A DNA stretch of 64,000 nt from UBA1361 sp041656375 (GTDB taxonomy: Bacteria; Bacillota_I; Bacilli_A; RFN20; CAG-826). How positions within the stretch are numbered: position 1 is the first letter of the stretch; every line of letters starts with the position of its first letter. The notes under the pieces are model-generated. The model saw only the letters and a program-made list of their open reading frames with translations, was not told the origin of the DNA and searched no databases. The stretch is taken from the NCBI GenBank assembly GCA_964410505.1, contig CAYPGR010000002.1, positions 62,001 to 126,000 on the forward strand. Direction: 5' to 3'. The position numbers were made by a program, and so were the translations under genes. This document shows positions 1 to 7,710 of this stretch, in pieces.

Positions 1-1693
1 ATCTGAAGCCCAAATTATCAAAAATTTATTTATGAAAAAACAAATGGTAACGATTAATAATGTCCTTACCACGGAAACAATTGGTGAATTATGTCTGGAT
101 TTTAATTTTGATTTTGAACTTATCGAAAATAAAGATGAAGTCTCTGACTTCAACTTGTCCGCCGTCATTGATGATCCAAATGATTTAAGACCACGGCCAC
201 CTGTTGTGACCATTATGGGGCACGTTGACCATGGTAAGACGACCTTAATTGACACCATTCGTAGCAGTAATGTCGCAAGTGGCGAAGCGGGGTCCATCAC
301 CCAAGCCATTGGGGCTTATCAAAAAGAAATAAATGGCCGCAAAATTACCTTTATCGACACACCAGGACACGAAGCCTTTACCGCCATGCGTAGCCGTGGC
401 ACGAAAGTAACTGATATTGTCATCCTTGTTGTTGCTGCTGATGATGGCGTTATGCCACAAACCATTGAGGCGATTGATCATGCCCGTGCTGCTAATGTTC
501 CAATCATTGTCGCGGTTAATAAAATTGATAAATTAGGAGCAGATATTCAAAAAGTAAAAAATGAATTACTTGCTCAAAACGTCATTGCCGAGGATTTCGG
601 TGGTGATATTATTTTCCAAGGTGTTTCTGCAAAAAAAGGCACCGGTATTGAAGCTTTGCTTGATGCCATCCTTGTAACAAGTGAAATGCTTGAACTCAAA
701 GCTAATCCCTATCGTTATGCGTATGGGACTGTTCTTGAAGCAAAACTTGAACGCGGTGAAGGGCCTAAAGCGACCCTTTTAGTTGAAAATGGAACCCTCT
801 TAAACAAAGATTTTGTCGTCGCTGGCGCCAGTTTTGGTAAAATCCGACGCATGAGTAACGAATATAATAAAGTCATTAAAAGTGCAGGACCCGCTACTCC
901 GGTGAGTATTATCGGCTTAGATGAAGTCCCTGAAGCTGGCGATAATTTTATTGCCTTTGAGACCGAAAAAGAAGCCAAAGAATTAGCCTTTAAGCGTAAA
1001 CAATCAAAAATTGATGAAATGCGCGGCAGTAGTGAAGGTCTTAAACTCAGTGATCTTGCGTCTAAAGTTGCCGAAGGTGAAATGGTCACCCTCAATGTCA
1101 TTATTAAAGCCGATAACAGCGGTTCAGCTGAAGCTGTCCGTTCAAGTCTAGAAAAAATTAATGTCAAGGGCATCCGCCTTAATATTATTCGTGCGAGTGC
1201 TGGCCAAATCACCGAAAGTGATGTCTTACTTGCGACGGCGAGTAACGCCATTATTTATGGGTTTAATATTCGGCCATCGGCTCAAGTTCGTGACCTCGCG
1301 GATCGGAATAAAGTCGAAATTCACTTACACCGTATTATTTATGCCTTACTTGAACAAACCGAAGCGGCCCTTAAAGGGTTATTAAAGCCAGAATTTGAAG
1401 AAAAAGTAACTGGACAAGCCGAAGTCCGGGCTATTTGGAATGCCTCTAAGGTTGGCACAATTGCCGGTTCATATGTCTTATCCGGTGTGCTCAAACGTGA
1501 TCAGAGTGCTCGTCTCATTCGGAACGGTATCATCGTCTATGAAGGAAAAATTGCGACAATGCGCCAAGTTAAAAATGATGTCGCACAATCACGTGCTGGT
1601 TTTGAATGCGGGATGACCCTCTTAAATTTCAATGATATTAAGGAAGGCGATATTATCGAAGGCTTTGAAATGGTGGAAATTAAAAATGCCTAA
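1..1693 (+). CDS. infB: Translation initiation factor IF-2 (5' end outside window)
   Basis: GTPase that delivers and positions initiator fMet-tRNA on the 30S subunit. The frame is open from base 2. The codons before the first ATG (base 32) read SEAQIIKNLF, which matches the conserved block ahead of the G domain in this family, so ATG 32 is internal and the true start lies upstream of the window. The G domain is intact: G1 GHVDHGKT, G3 DTPGHEAF, G4 NKID, G5 SAK. Domains II and III and the fMet-tRNA-binding C domain follow, ending normally. It overlaps rbfA by 8 bases, the usual infB-rbfA order of Bacillota, so the two are probably translationally coupled. The identification is secure; only the N-terminus is missing. 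Confidence 0.97.
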   Translation, partial: SEAQIIKNLFMKKQMVTINNVLTTETIGELCLDFNFDFELIENKDEVSDFNLSAVIDDPNDLRPRPPVVTIMGHVDHGKTTLIDTIRSSNVASGEAGSITQAIGAYQKEINGRKITFIDTPGHEAFTAMRSRGTKVTDIVILVVAADDGVMPQTIEAIDHARAANVPIIVAVNKIDKLGADIQKVKNELLAQNVIAEDFGGDIIFQGVSAKKGTGIEALLDAILVTSEMLELKANPYRYAYGTVLEAKLERGEGPKATLLVENGTLLNKDFVVAGASFGKIRRMSNEYNKVIKSAGPATPVSIIGLDEVPEAGDNFIAFETEKEAKELAFKRKQSKIDEMRGSSEGLKLSDLASKVAEGEMVTLNVIIKADNSGSAEAVRSSLEKINVKGIRLNIIRASAGQITESDVLLATASNAIIYGFNIRPSAQVRDLADRNKVEIHLHRIIYALLEQTEAALKGLLKPEFEEKVTGQAEVRAIWNASKVGTIAGSYVLSGVLKRDQSARLIRNGIIVYEGKIATMRQVKNDVAQSRAGFECGMTLLNFNDIKEGDIIEGFEMVEIKNA

Positions 1694-2030
1694 ACATAGT
1701 AAAGGTCGTAATGAATCTTTGATGCTTCGCTACTTAAGCGAAATCGTATCCTATAAAGTCCATGATCCTTCACTTGGCTTAACGACCGTTACTGAAGTTG
1801 AAGTGACGAGTGATTATAGTTACGCTAAAGTGTTCGTTAGTTTTCTCGGGGATGGCGATGTCAAAGCAAAGATGACGATTCTTAATAACGCTGCCGGGTT
1901 TATTCGTCATGAACTAGCCCAAAAGATGACGATTAGAAAAATTCCTGAACTTCGTTTTGTTTACGATGATACTTTAGAAAAAGCAGCGAAGCTTGATGCC
2001 ATCTTAAAAAAAGCACTTAAAGACAAATAA
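1686..2030 (+). CDS. rbfA: 30S ribosome-binding factor A
   Basis: Small KH-fold factor that binds the immature 30S subunit and helps 16S rRNA 5'-end maturation. At 114 aa it has the normal family length. The N-terminus MPKHSKGRNES and the later KHELAQKM-like helix (RHELAQKMTIRKIPELRF) are typical; the RKIPELRF strand is the conserved KH signature. An upstream ATG at 1632 is in frame but lies deep inside infB, so ATG 1686 is chosen. It gives the 8-base overlap ATG..TAA with infB that recurs in this genome. It is the last gene of the infB operon and is followed by a clear terminator. Confidence 0.95.
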   Translation: MPKHSKGRNESLMLRYLSEIVSYKVHDPSLGLTTVTEVEVTSDYSYAKVFVSFLGDGDVKAKMTILNNAAGFIRHELAQKMTIRKIPELRFVYDDTLEKAAKLDAILKKALKDK

Positions 2031-2036
2031 CATATT

Positions 2037-2070
2037 AAGTCTTATCAAAAATTGATAAGACTTTTTCTTT
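2037..2070 (+). terminator. Rho-independent terminator after rbfA
   Basis: An 11-bp perfect inverted repeat (AAGTCTTATCA, 2037-2047, and TGATAAGACTT, 2053-2063) with a 5-base loop runs into TTTTTCTTTT. It ends the infB-rbfA transcript. Confidence 0.88.
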
Positions 2071-2129
2071 TACCCACAAAATTCGAGACATGATGCTCTT
2101 TTATACCATTAATTTCATTATACAAGTGT

Positions 2130-2165
2130 GATGTTTTTGGCGAACATCTTGTGATTAGGTATAAT
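2130..2165 (+). promoter_or_regulatory. Promoter with an overlapping inverted repeat, DUF2177 gene
   Basis: TTGGCG (2137-2142), 17 bases, then TATAAT (2160-2165) fits a housekeeping sigma promoter. The inverted repeat GATGTT (2130-2135) / AACATC (2143-2148) surrounds the -35 box, so a repressor could act there. Promoter is likely; operator is inference. Confidence 0.6.
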
Positions 2166-2222
2166 TAAATAGTTAGGGTATTATTATATTTTCGCCCTAA
2201 ACGTTATTAAGGAGAGAAAGAA

Positions 2223-2615
2223 ATGCATCCAGTATTAGAATTCTTACTACTATTCGTTGTCGCTTTTGGTGTTTTTATTGTCGTTGATTTAGTGTGGCTC
2301 GTTGTGATTGCTCGTAAGCTTTATAAAAAGTATCTTGGTTATATTATGACCGACAAGGTGAGATGGGGCGCGGCCTTAATCTTCTATGTTATTTTCATTG
2401 CCGGCCTTGTTTTCTTTGCGATTATGCCAGCAAATAACGCCCTCATGGCCATGCTTTATGGCGGCTTACTTGGATTTTTAGGTTATGCAACGTACGATTT
2501 AACGAATCTTGCGACCTTAAAAGGATGGCCGGTTGCCGTGACTATTATTGATCTTATTTGGGGCACAAGTCTTGGCGCCATTGTGTCTGTTTTAACTTTC
2601 TTAATTGTCCGCTAA
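2223..2615 (+). CDS. DUF2177 family integral membrane protein
   Basis: Small membrane protein of unknown function, 130 aa. It has four hydrophobic segments (about residues 5-28, 46-65, 70-88 and 105-128). The family signature is clear: DLVWL and VIARKLYKKYLG near the N-terminus, the YATYDLTNLATLKGWP motif around residue 96, then DLIWGT in the last segment. The start follows GGAGAGAAAGAA and has its own promoter. The gene lies 10 bases ahead of the fused FakA-DegV gene and is probably cotranscribed with it. Membrane location is evident from the sequence; the function is not known. Confidence 0.8.
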   Translation: MHPVLEFLLLFVVAFGVFIVVDLVWLVVIARKLYKKYLGYIMTDKVRWGAALIFYVIFIAGLVFFAIMPANNALMAMLYGGLLGFLGYATYDLTNLATLKGWPVAVTIIDLIWGTSLGAIVSVLTFLIVR

Positions 2616-2625
2616 AAGGAGTATT

Positions 2626-4380
2626 ATGACTTTAAAAATAATTAATGGAGTGCATGTTTATCATGCGTTTGTGGCTGGTGCAAAAAAGATCATCCAACAA
2701 AAAAGTTTTCTAAATCGCATCAATGTATTTCCGGTCCCTGATGGCGATACAGGAACCAATATGGCGGCAATGATGCAACGGATTATAAATGATGCGGTCA
2801 TTACCGAACATTTAGGCGATGCGCTTGAATCCATTTCTTCCGCTGCCATTTCTGGTTCACGTGGCAATTCCGGTATTATCTTTTCTGAGTACCTCAATGG
2901 TATTTATGAAAAACTCCAAGATGTTAAGGAAGCGGATGTTCAAACATTTCATGAAGCGGTTCTTCATGGCATTAAGAAAGCTTATGCTGCGATTCAAAAT
3001 CCGGTCGAAGGCACAATCTTAACTGTTTTTCGAAAAGCCTTTATCATGACGCCGGAGATTGATGATTTCGTCACTTACTTTTCAACCATTAAAATGCAAG
3101 CCGAAACCGCACTTGCGGATACGTCCAAACAACTAGAAGTTTTACGACTTAATAAAGTGGTGGATGCTGGTGCGCAAGGACTAGCCTCATTTATTGATGG
3201 GATTACGTATTACTTTACGAATGGGATTGAAGAAGTTCTCACCGACCAAGAGGACGACATCTCAATTGATCATCATGTGACGAATGGAACCATTACAGAG
3301 CGTTATTGTACAGAAGTTTTACTAAAAGATTGTAAAAAAAATACACTCGAAGTAAAAACATTATTAATTAAATATGGGTCGTCCCTCGTTGTCTCAGGTC
3401 GGCCATCTAAAATGCGCGTTCATATTCATACGAATGATCCGTCACAAATTGTGTTTGAACTTCGTAAAATCGGGGAAATTCTTGAACAAAAAGTCGATGA
3501 CATGATACGCCAAAATCATACGGTTAATAAAGAGCATCCACGCATTGCCATTGTCACCGATTCGATTGCAGATCTACCTTTAGCCTTAGCGGATCGTTAT
3601 CAAATCCACATGATTCCAATGTATTTAATTGCTGATGATATTTCATATCTTGATAAATTGACGATTACCGCACAAACGTTTTATAAATTAATGGATTCTA
3701 GTAAAAGTTTATCCTCTTCGCAACCAGATAAATTGACTATAGAACGTAATCTTTCTGCACTTCTTGAACATTATGATCATATTTTGGTGGTCACGGTTGC
3801 GAGTCGCTTAAGCGGTACGTTTAACGCAATTCATCAATTTTCTAAACTTCACCCTAAAATAGTTGTTTTTGATTCAAAACAAAATTCAGGTGCCCAAGGA
3901 CTCGTGGTTTTAAAAGCTTGTGAGTTAATCGAGGCTGGCGTGCCAATTACGGAAATTATCCCATTACTTGAGGATTTTACGAATCGGACAAAGATTTATG
4001 TCTCAGTCAAAACCCTTAAATATATGGTTAAAATGGGACGCGTTAGTAAAGTGACCGGTCTTGTTGGTAAAATCATCAATCTTAAGCCCGTTATTGGCCT
4101 TAGTCCTGAAGGGGCAGGGGTCATTAGTGCGAAAGCTTTTAGTCTTCGCGGTAATGTAAAACAAATCATGAAATTACTGAGTAAGGGAGAAGTGGAAAAT
4201 TACGCGATTGTCCATTCTCTTGCCGGCGAACGCGCCCAAAAACTTGCGAAATTAATTGAAAAGAAAACGGGAATAAAGCCGTTATACACCGAACTTATAT
4301 CACCAATTGTCGCAATGAATGCAGGGATTGGGGCTGTCGCAGTTGCCGTTACATTTAAAGAGGAGGTCTCTCATGCTTAA
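2626..4380 (+). CDS. Fused fatty acid kinase: FakA (DAK2) plus DegV/FakB
   Basis: In Bacillota, FakA phosphorylates fatty acids held by a separate DegV-type carrier, FakB, so exogenous fatty acids can enter phospholipid synthesis. Here both parts are in one 584-aa chain. Residues about 5-200 are the DAK2 kinase domain (FPVPDGDTGTNM near 35-46; GSRGNSGII). Residues about 215-300 are the FakA middle domain (RPSKMRVHIHTNDP). From about 305 to the end is a complete DegV domain (IAIVTDSIADLP; SSQPD; SRLSGTFN; LKYMVKMGRVSK). ATG 2626 follows AAAGGAG; a longer TTG start at 2605 runs into the previous gene. The following acyl- or lipid-related membrane gene and plsC elsewhere fit a lipid role. Domain calls are firm; the merged activity is inferred. 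Confidence 0.85.
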   Translation: MTLKIINGVHVYHAFVAGAKKIIQQKSFLNRINVFPVPDGDTGTNMAAMMQRIINDAVITEHLGDALESISSAAISGSRGNSGIIFSEYLNGIYEKLQDVKEADVQTFHEAVLHGIKKAYAAIQNPVEGTILTVFRKAFIMTPEIDDFVTYFSTIKMQAETALADTSKQLEVLRLNKVVDAGAQGLASFIDGITYYFTNGIEEVLTDQEDDISIDHHVTNGTITERYCTEVLLKDCKKNTLEVKTLLIKYGSSLVVSGRPSKMRVHIHTNDPSQIVFELRKIGEILEQKVDDMIRQNHTVNKEHPRIAIVTDSIADLPLALADRYQIHMIPMYLIADDISYLDKLTITAQTFYKLMDSSKSLSSSQPDKLTIERNLSALLEHYDHILVVTVASRLSGTFNAIHQFSKLHPKIVVFDSKQNSGAQGLVVLKACELIEAGVPITEIIPLLEDFTNRTKIYVSVKTLKYMVKMGRVSKVTGLVGKIINLKPVIGLSPEGAGVISAKAFSLRGNVKQIMKLLSKGEVENYAIVHSLAGERAQKLAKLIEKKTGIKPLYTELISPIVAMNAGIGAVAVAVTFKEEVSHA

Positions 4381-5185
4381 TCTTTATTATTTAATAGGCG
4401 TTGTCGTATTGGTATTCATCTACTTTACTACGCTATTTCTCATTGCACAAAAACTCAATAACAATTCGATTGTCGATATTGGATGGGGTTTTGGTTTTGT
4501 TTTAATTGCGATTTATAGTTTAATCTTCACGTTTGCGACTGGCTACCATGGCGGGATTACGCCGTTTAAACTTATTTCGAGCGGTTTAATGATTCTTTGG
4601 GGGTTACGGCTCTTCTTATATATTGGGATTCGCAATATTGGCAAACCAGAAGATTTCCGTTACGTGAATATGAAAAAGAAGTGGGGTAACAATCGTCCGC
4701 GCCTTCAAGCTTTCTTAAAAGTATTTATGACCCAAGCTTTCTTTATGATGATTGTCGCAATGCCGCTTTATTTTGCCTTTCTTAACCAAAAAGCAGTTAG
4801 CACTGGTACTTGGATTGTGACGATTGCCGGAACCGTCATCTTCGCTATTGGCTTCTTTTTTGAAAGTGTCGGCGATGCCCAACTTAAAAAATTCCTTAAA
4901 ACACGGACGGATCGCAGTCAAATCATGGATCAAGGGTTATGGAAATATACCCGTCATCCGAACTACTTTGGCGAAGCGATGATGTGGTGGGGACAATTTA
5001 TTGTTGTCATGCTAAACACGCTAGGTTTTATTTCCATTATCTCCCCGGTTGTGATCACCTATCTACTTGTTTTTGTCTCAGGTATCCCCCTTTTAGAAAA
5101 ACGCTATCAAGATAATCCAGCCTATGCGGCATATAAAAAAGTGACTTCCCCTTTCTTCCCTTGGTTTCCACTAAAGGGAAAATAA
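4373..5185 (+). CDS. DUF1295 / steroid 5-alpha-reductase-like membrane protein
   Basis: A 270-aa polytopic membrane protein with about six hydrophobic segments. The C-terminal part carries the DUF1295 signature: YTRHPNYFGEAMMWWG near residue 195, then PLLEKRYQDNPAYAAYKK and a FFPWFP end. This fold is shared with isoprenylcysteine carboxyl methyltransferases and steroid reductases and acts on lipid-like substrates, but the substrate here is unknown. ATG 4373 follows AGAGGAGG and overlaps the FakA-DegV gene by 8 bases, so coupling with fatty acid handling is plausible. An upstream in-frame ATG at 4319 lies inside the preceding gene and is rejected. Confidence 0.82.
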   Translation: MLNLYYLIGVVVLVFIYFTTLFLIAQKLNNNSIVDIGWGFGFVLIAIYSLIFTFATGYHGGITPFKLISSGLMILWGLRLFLYIGIRNIGKPEDFRYVNMKKKWGNNRPRLQAFLKVFMTQAFFMMIVAMPLYFAFLNQKAVSTGTWIVTIAGTVIFAIGFFFESVGDAQLKKFLKTRTDRSQIMDQGLWKYTRHPNYFGEAMMWWGQFIVVMLNTLGFISIISPVVITYLLVFVSGIPLLEKRYQDNPAYAAYKKVTSPFFPWFPLKGK

Positions 5186-5190
5186 AGACT

Positions 5191-6471
5191 ATGCTACGCA
5201 TTGGTTATGCTTGTCTAACGGTCGGAGAACCGCTTTTAAACTATCGGACATTGACTCAAAAGTATTTGACAAAAGATAGACTTTATGGGGTTATTTCAAA
5301 CAATTTAGCGACCTTAAAACGTCATATCATTTATAATTTTGAACGTCAAATTTTAGTCTTCCGGATTAGTTCAGATCTTATACCTTTTGGTTCAAGCCTT
5401 CTAAATTCCTTTTCGTGGGCGGATGATTTCGCTCCTGAGTTTCAGGAATTGAAAGAACTTATTAGTCAGACGAAGATGCGAATCTCTATGCATCCTGGAC
5501 AATATAGTGTCCTTAATTCACCGCATGAACGCGTCGTTACGGCGACGATTCGCGATTTAGAATATCATCAAAAAGTAATCGCTTTACTTGGGGGCTCATC
5601 GGAACATAAAATAATCCTTCACATTGGTGGCATCTATGGGGATAAAGAAGCCGCCGTTAAACGTTTCATTGCGCAATATAAGTTATTGAGTGTGGACATA
5701 AAAAAGCATTTAGTCATTGAAAATGACGATCATTTTTATGATTTAGAAACGGTGCTTGGTATCAGTTATGAAACAGGTGCCCCGGTTATTTTCGATCTCT
5801 TTCATCATCAGGTATTACCAAGTCTTGAAGGGGTTGACTTACAAACTCTTTTTCAATTGGTACGGGCAACGTGGCGACCTTCCGATGGCCGAATGAAAAT
5901 CCATTACTCTGAACCTGACCTTAATAAACGAGGTGGCGCACATTCGCAAACCATTGGGGCAGTCTCATTTTTAAAGACCTTTGAGTCATTTCGTCATGAA
6001 GATATTGATATTATGCTCGAAGTAAAAGATAAAAATATCTCCGCCATCAAGTGTCATAATCTCATGAGTACAGATCAAACAATTGAACCATTAGAGTACG
6101 CCTGGTCACAATATAAATATTTAGTGTTAGAACATGACCATCAAGCTTATCAGGCCATCCGAGAACTACTTAAGCATAAAAGTGAGTACCCAGTTTTGGC
6201 TTATTACCAATTAGTTGAGAAGGCGCTTCATAAAAAGCCGACACCTGGCGGCATGCGTAATGCGGCCATGCATGTCTGGGGATATTTTAAAAAGGTAGCG
6301 ACGGATCGTGAGAAAAAATCCTTTGAACAATATCTTCAATCAATCGCTGATAATGAAGAAAATAATCTAAAAATTAAGCGCTTTTTACGAAAACTCGCAT
6401 TTAAATATAATGAAACTTATTTAATACGTAGTTTATATTTATATATGACCGGATTCATCGAAATAAAGTAG
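5191..6471 (+). CDS. uvsE: UV damage endonuclease UvsE fused to a DUF1722 domain
   Basis: UvsE nicks DNA 5' of UV photoproducts and other lesions, starting light-independent repair. The TIM-barrel UvdE domain fills about residues 1-300: RIGYACL at the start, FRISSDLIPFGSS, SMHPGQYSVLNS, the IENDD and FDLFHH metal-ligand strands, and MLEVKDK. Typical UvsE is about 300-320 aa; this one is 426 aa. The extra C-terminus (about 320-426) reads like DUF1722/YbgA: LEHDHQAYQ, PTPGGMRNAAMHVWGYFKK, and a final YLIRSLYLYM. DUF1722 genes often sit beside photolyases, so the fusion supports a repair role for that domain. The start at ATG 5191 comes just after the previous stop. It is convergent with the next gene, 3 bases apart, with no terminator visible. 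Confidence 0.85.
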   Translation: MLRIGYACLTVGEPLLNYRTLTQKYLTKDRLYGVISNNLATLKRHIIYNFERQILVFRISSDLIPFGSSLLNSFSWADDFAPEFQELKELISQTKMRISMHPGQYSVLNSPHERVVTATIRDLEYHQKVIALLGGSSEHKIILHIGGIYGDKEAAVKRFIAQYKLLSVDIKKHLVIENDDHFYDLETVLGISYETGAPVIFDLFHHQVLPSLEGVDLQTLFQLVRATWRPSDGRMKIHYSEPDLNKRGGAHSQTIGAVSFLKTFESFRHEDIDIMLEVKDKNISAIKCHNLMSTDQTIEPLEYAWSQYKYLVLEHDHQAYQAIRELLKHKSEYPVLAYYQLVEKALHKKPTPGGMRNAAMHVWGYFKKVATDREKKSFEQYLQSIADNEENNLKIKRFLRKLAFKYNETYLIRSLYLYMTGFIEIK

Positions 6472-6474
6472 ATT

Positions 6475-7671
6475 CTAAACTATTTTTTTAACGAGATGAT
6501 AATGGACAATGTTTGCGTCCATATAAGGTTCGCCAGTGACCTTATATCCTAAACTTTCATAGTAATCTTTCAATTGGTGTTGGCCACCAATTTCAATGGT
6601 TAATGGGCGATATTTATAGGTGAGTATTTTCTCGATATGCTGAATCATTAAAGCCCCGTAACCGTGACCCCGATTGGGTTTTAAAACGGCAATCCTGCCA
6701 ATGGTTGCAACGCGGGTTTTTTCATCAATTTTATATCGAATTGTCGCAATTGGCGCTTGATTTTGATAAAGCACATAAGAAACGAATTGGCTTTCATCTT
6801 GATCGAACTCATCGTCAACTGCGATTTGTTGTTCTTCGATAAAGACTTTTGAACGAATGTAAAGTGCATCTCGAAATTGATTGGTTGTGTTTGCTTTTAC
6901 GATACTAACGCCGGTCGCGATCTCGGTGTTAAAGGCATCATACCAAAGGTTCATTTCCTTATCATTAATAAGCATTAATTGAAAGTTTTTCTTGGCACTT
7001 TCATAAGTGTCATATAAGCCACTTAGTAATTGCTTGATGTCTTCACGTCTGGTTTTTTTATTGTTCGGGCAACTATATTCAAGCAGGGGTAGTTTGAGAT
7101 CATTTAAGACATTAATAATGAGATCCTCATCAACGAGGGCTAAGGGGCGGATGAAAGTAATATCGGCTCGTTCTAAATGCATCTTTGGTTGAAAAGTTGC
7201 GAGGCGTCCGCCACTAATCATATTCATAAATAAGGTTTCAAGCGCATCATCAATATGGTGGGCGAAAGCGACTTTATTAGCACCAAGTGATTTGGCCACT
7301 TCATTAATTGCTGCTTTTTTCATTTTTGAACAAATTGAGCAAGGTAATTTAGGCAGATGTTGACGCTCTTTTTGAATTTCTAAAATCCGGGCCACATTAC
7401 GCGCGTCGCTAATATAAAGATCATAACCGCGGGCTTTAAAATGCTCAACATAAAGAGAGGCATCAAAGCGCTCAAACCCAAGGTTTAAGATAACAGGATA
7501 AAGGGTGAAGTCTTTCTTAGCATATTGTTTATAGGTCATCAGTGCCTCAAATAAGACGATTGAGTCCTTGCCGCCACTAATACCAATGACAATTTTATCG
7601 CCATCATTAATTAAATTAAATAATTCATCGGCTCGTTTTATTTTTGCTAGTAATTCTCGGTAATATTTCAT
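6475..7671 (-). CDS. TtcA-like tRNA thiolase fused to a GNAT acetyltransferase
   Basis: A 398-aa two-domain protein on the minus strand. Residues about 1-250 are a PP-loop ATPase of the TtcA type, which makes 2-thiocytidine in tRNA: SGGKDS at 32-37, CSIC at 111-114 and a third cysteine at 201 (YSCPNN), the trio that would hold a [4Fe-4S] cluster. Residues about 255-398 are a GNAT N-acetyltransferase: IGRIAVLKPNRGHGYGALMI is the acetyl-CoA loop, followed by YYESLGYK. The acetylated substrate is unknown. The gene reads divergently from truB and shares a symmetrical AT-rich promoter with it. It is one of only two minus-strand genes in the window. The thiolase call is good; its exact tRNA target is inferred from the family. 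Confidence 0.82.
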   Translation of the reverse strand: MKYYRELLAKIKRADELFNLINDGDKIVIGISGGKDSIVLFEALMTYKQYAKKDFTLYPVILNLGFERFDASLYVEHFKARGYDLYISDARNVARILEIQKERQHLPKLPCSICSKMKKAAINEVAKSLGANKVAFAHHIDDALETLFMNMISGGRLATFQPKMHLERADITFIRPLALVDEDLIINVLNDLKLPLLEYSCPNNKKTRREDIKQLLSGLYDTYESAKKNFQLMLINDKEMNLWYDAFNTEIATGVSIVKANTTNQFRDALYIRSKVFIEEQQIAVDDEFDQDESQFVSYVLYQNQAPIATIRYKIDEKTRVATIGRIAVLKPNRGHGYGALMIQHIEKILTYKYRPLTIEIGGQHQLKDYYESLGYKVTGEPYMDANIVHYHLVKKIV

Positions 7672-7687
7672 TATCTAAACCATCCGT

Positions 7688-7705
7688 TTTATATTATAAT
7701 ATAAA
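7688..7705. promoter_or_regulatory. Perfectly palindromic bidirectional -10 region
   Basis: The 18-base perfect palindrome 7688-7705 contains TATAAT on the plus strand (7695-7700) and TATAAT on the minus strand (7698-7693). It lies between the divergent ttcA-like gene and truB. On the plus side only 10 bases separate the -10 from the truB ATG, implying a leader of a few bases at most. Confidence 0.6.
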
Positions 7706-7710
7706 CGCAC

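Noticed and set aside
715..1251. Long open frame on the minus strand inside infB
   Set aside because: It is antisense to conserved IF-2 domains, has no ribosome site and a composition typical of a reverse-frame shadow. Many similar frames (for example 54104-54601 minus inside deoC and 48989-49375 minus inside dnaK) were left out for the same reason.
2605..2625. TTG 2605 as start of the FakA-DegV gene
   Set aside because: It lies within the DUF2177 coding end; ATG 2626 has a strong AAAGGAG at correct spacing and matches the family N-terminus.
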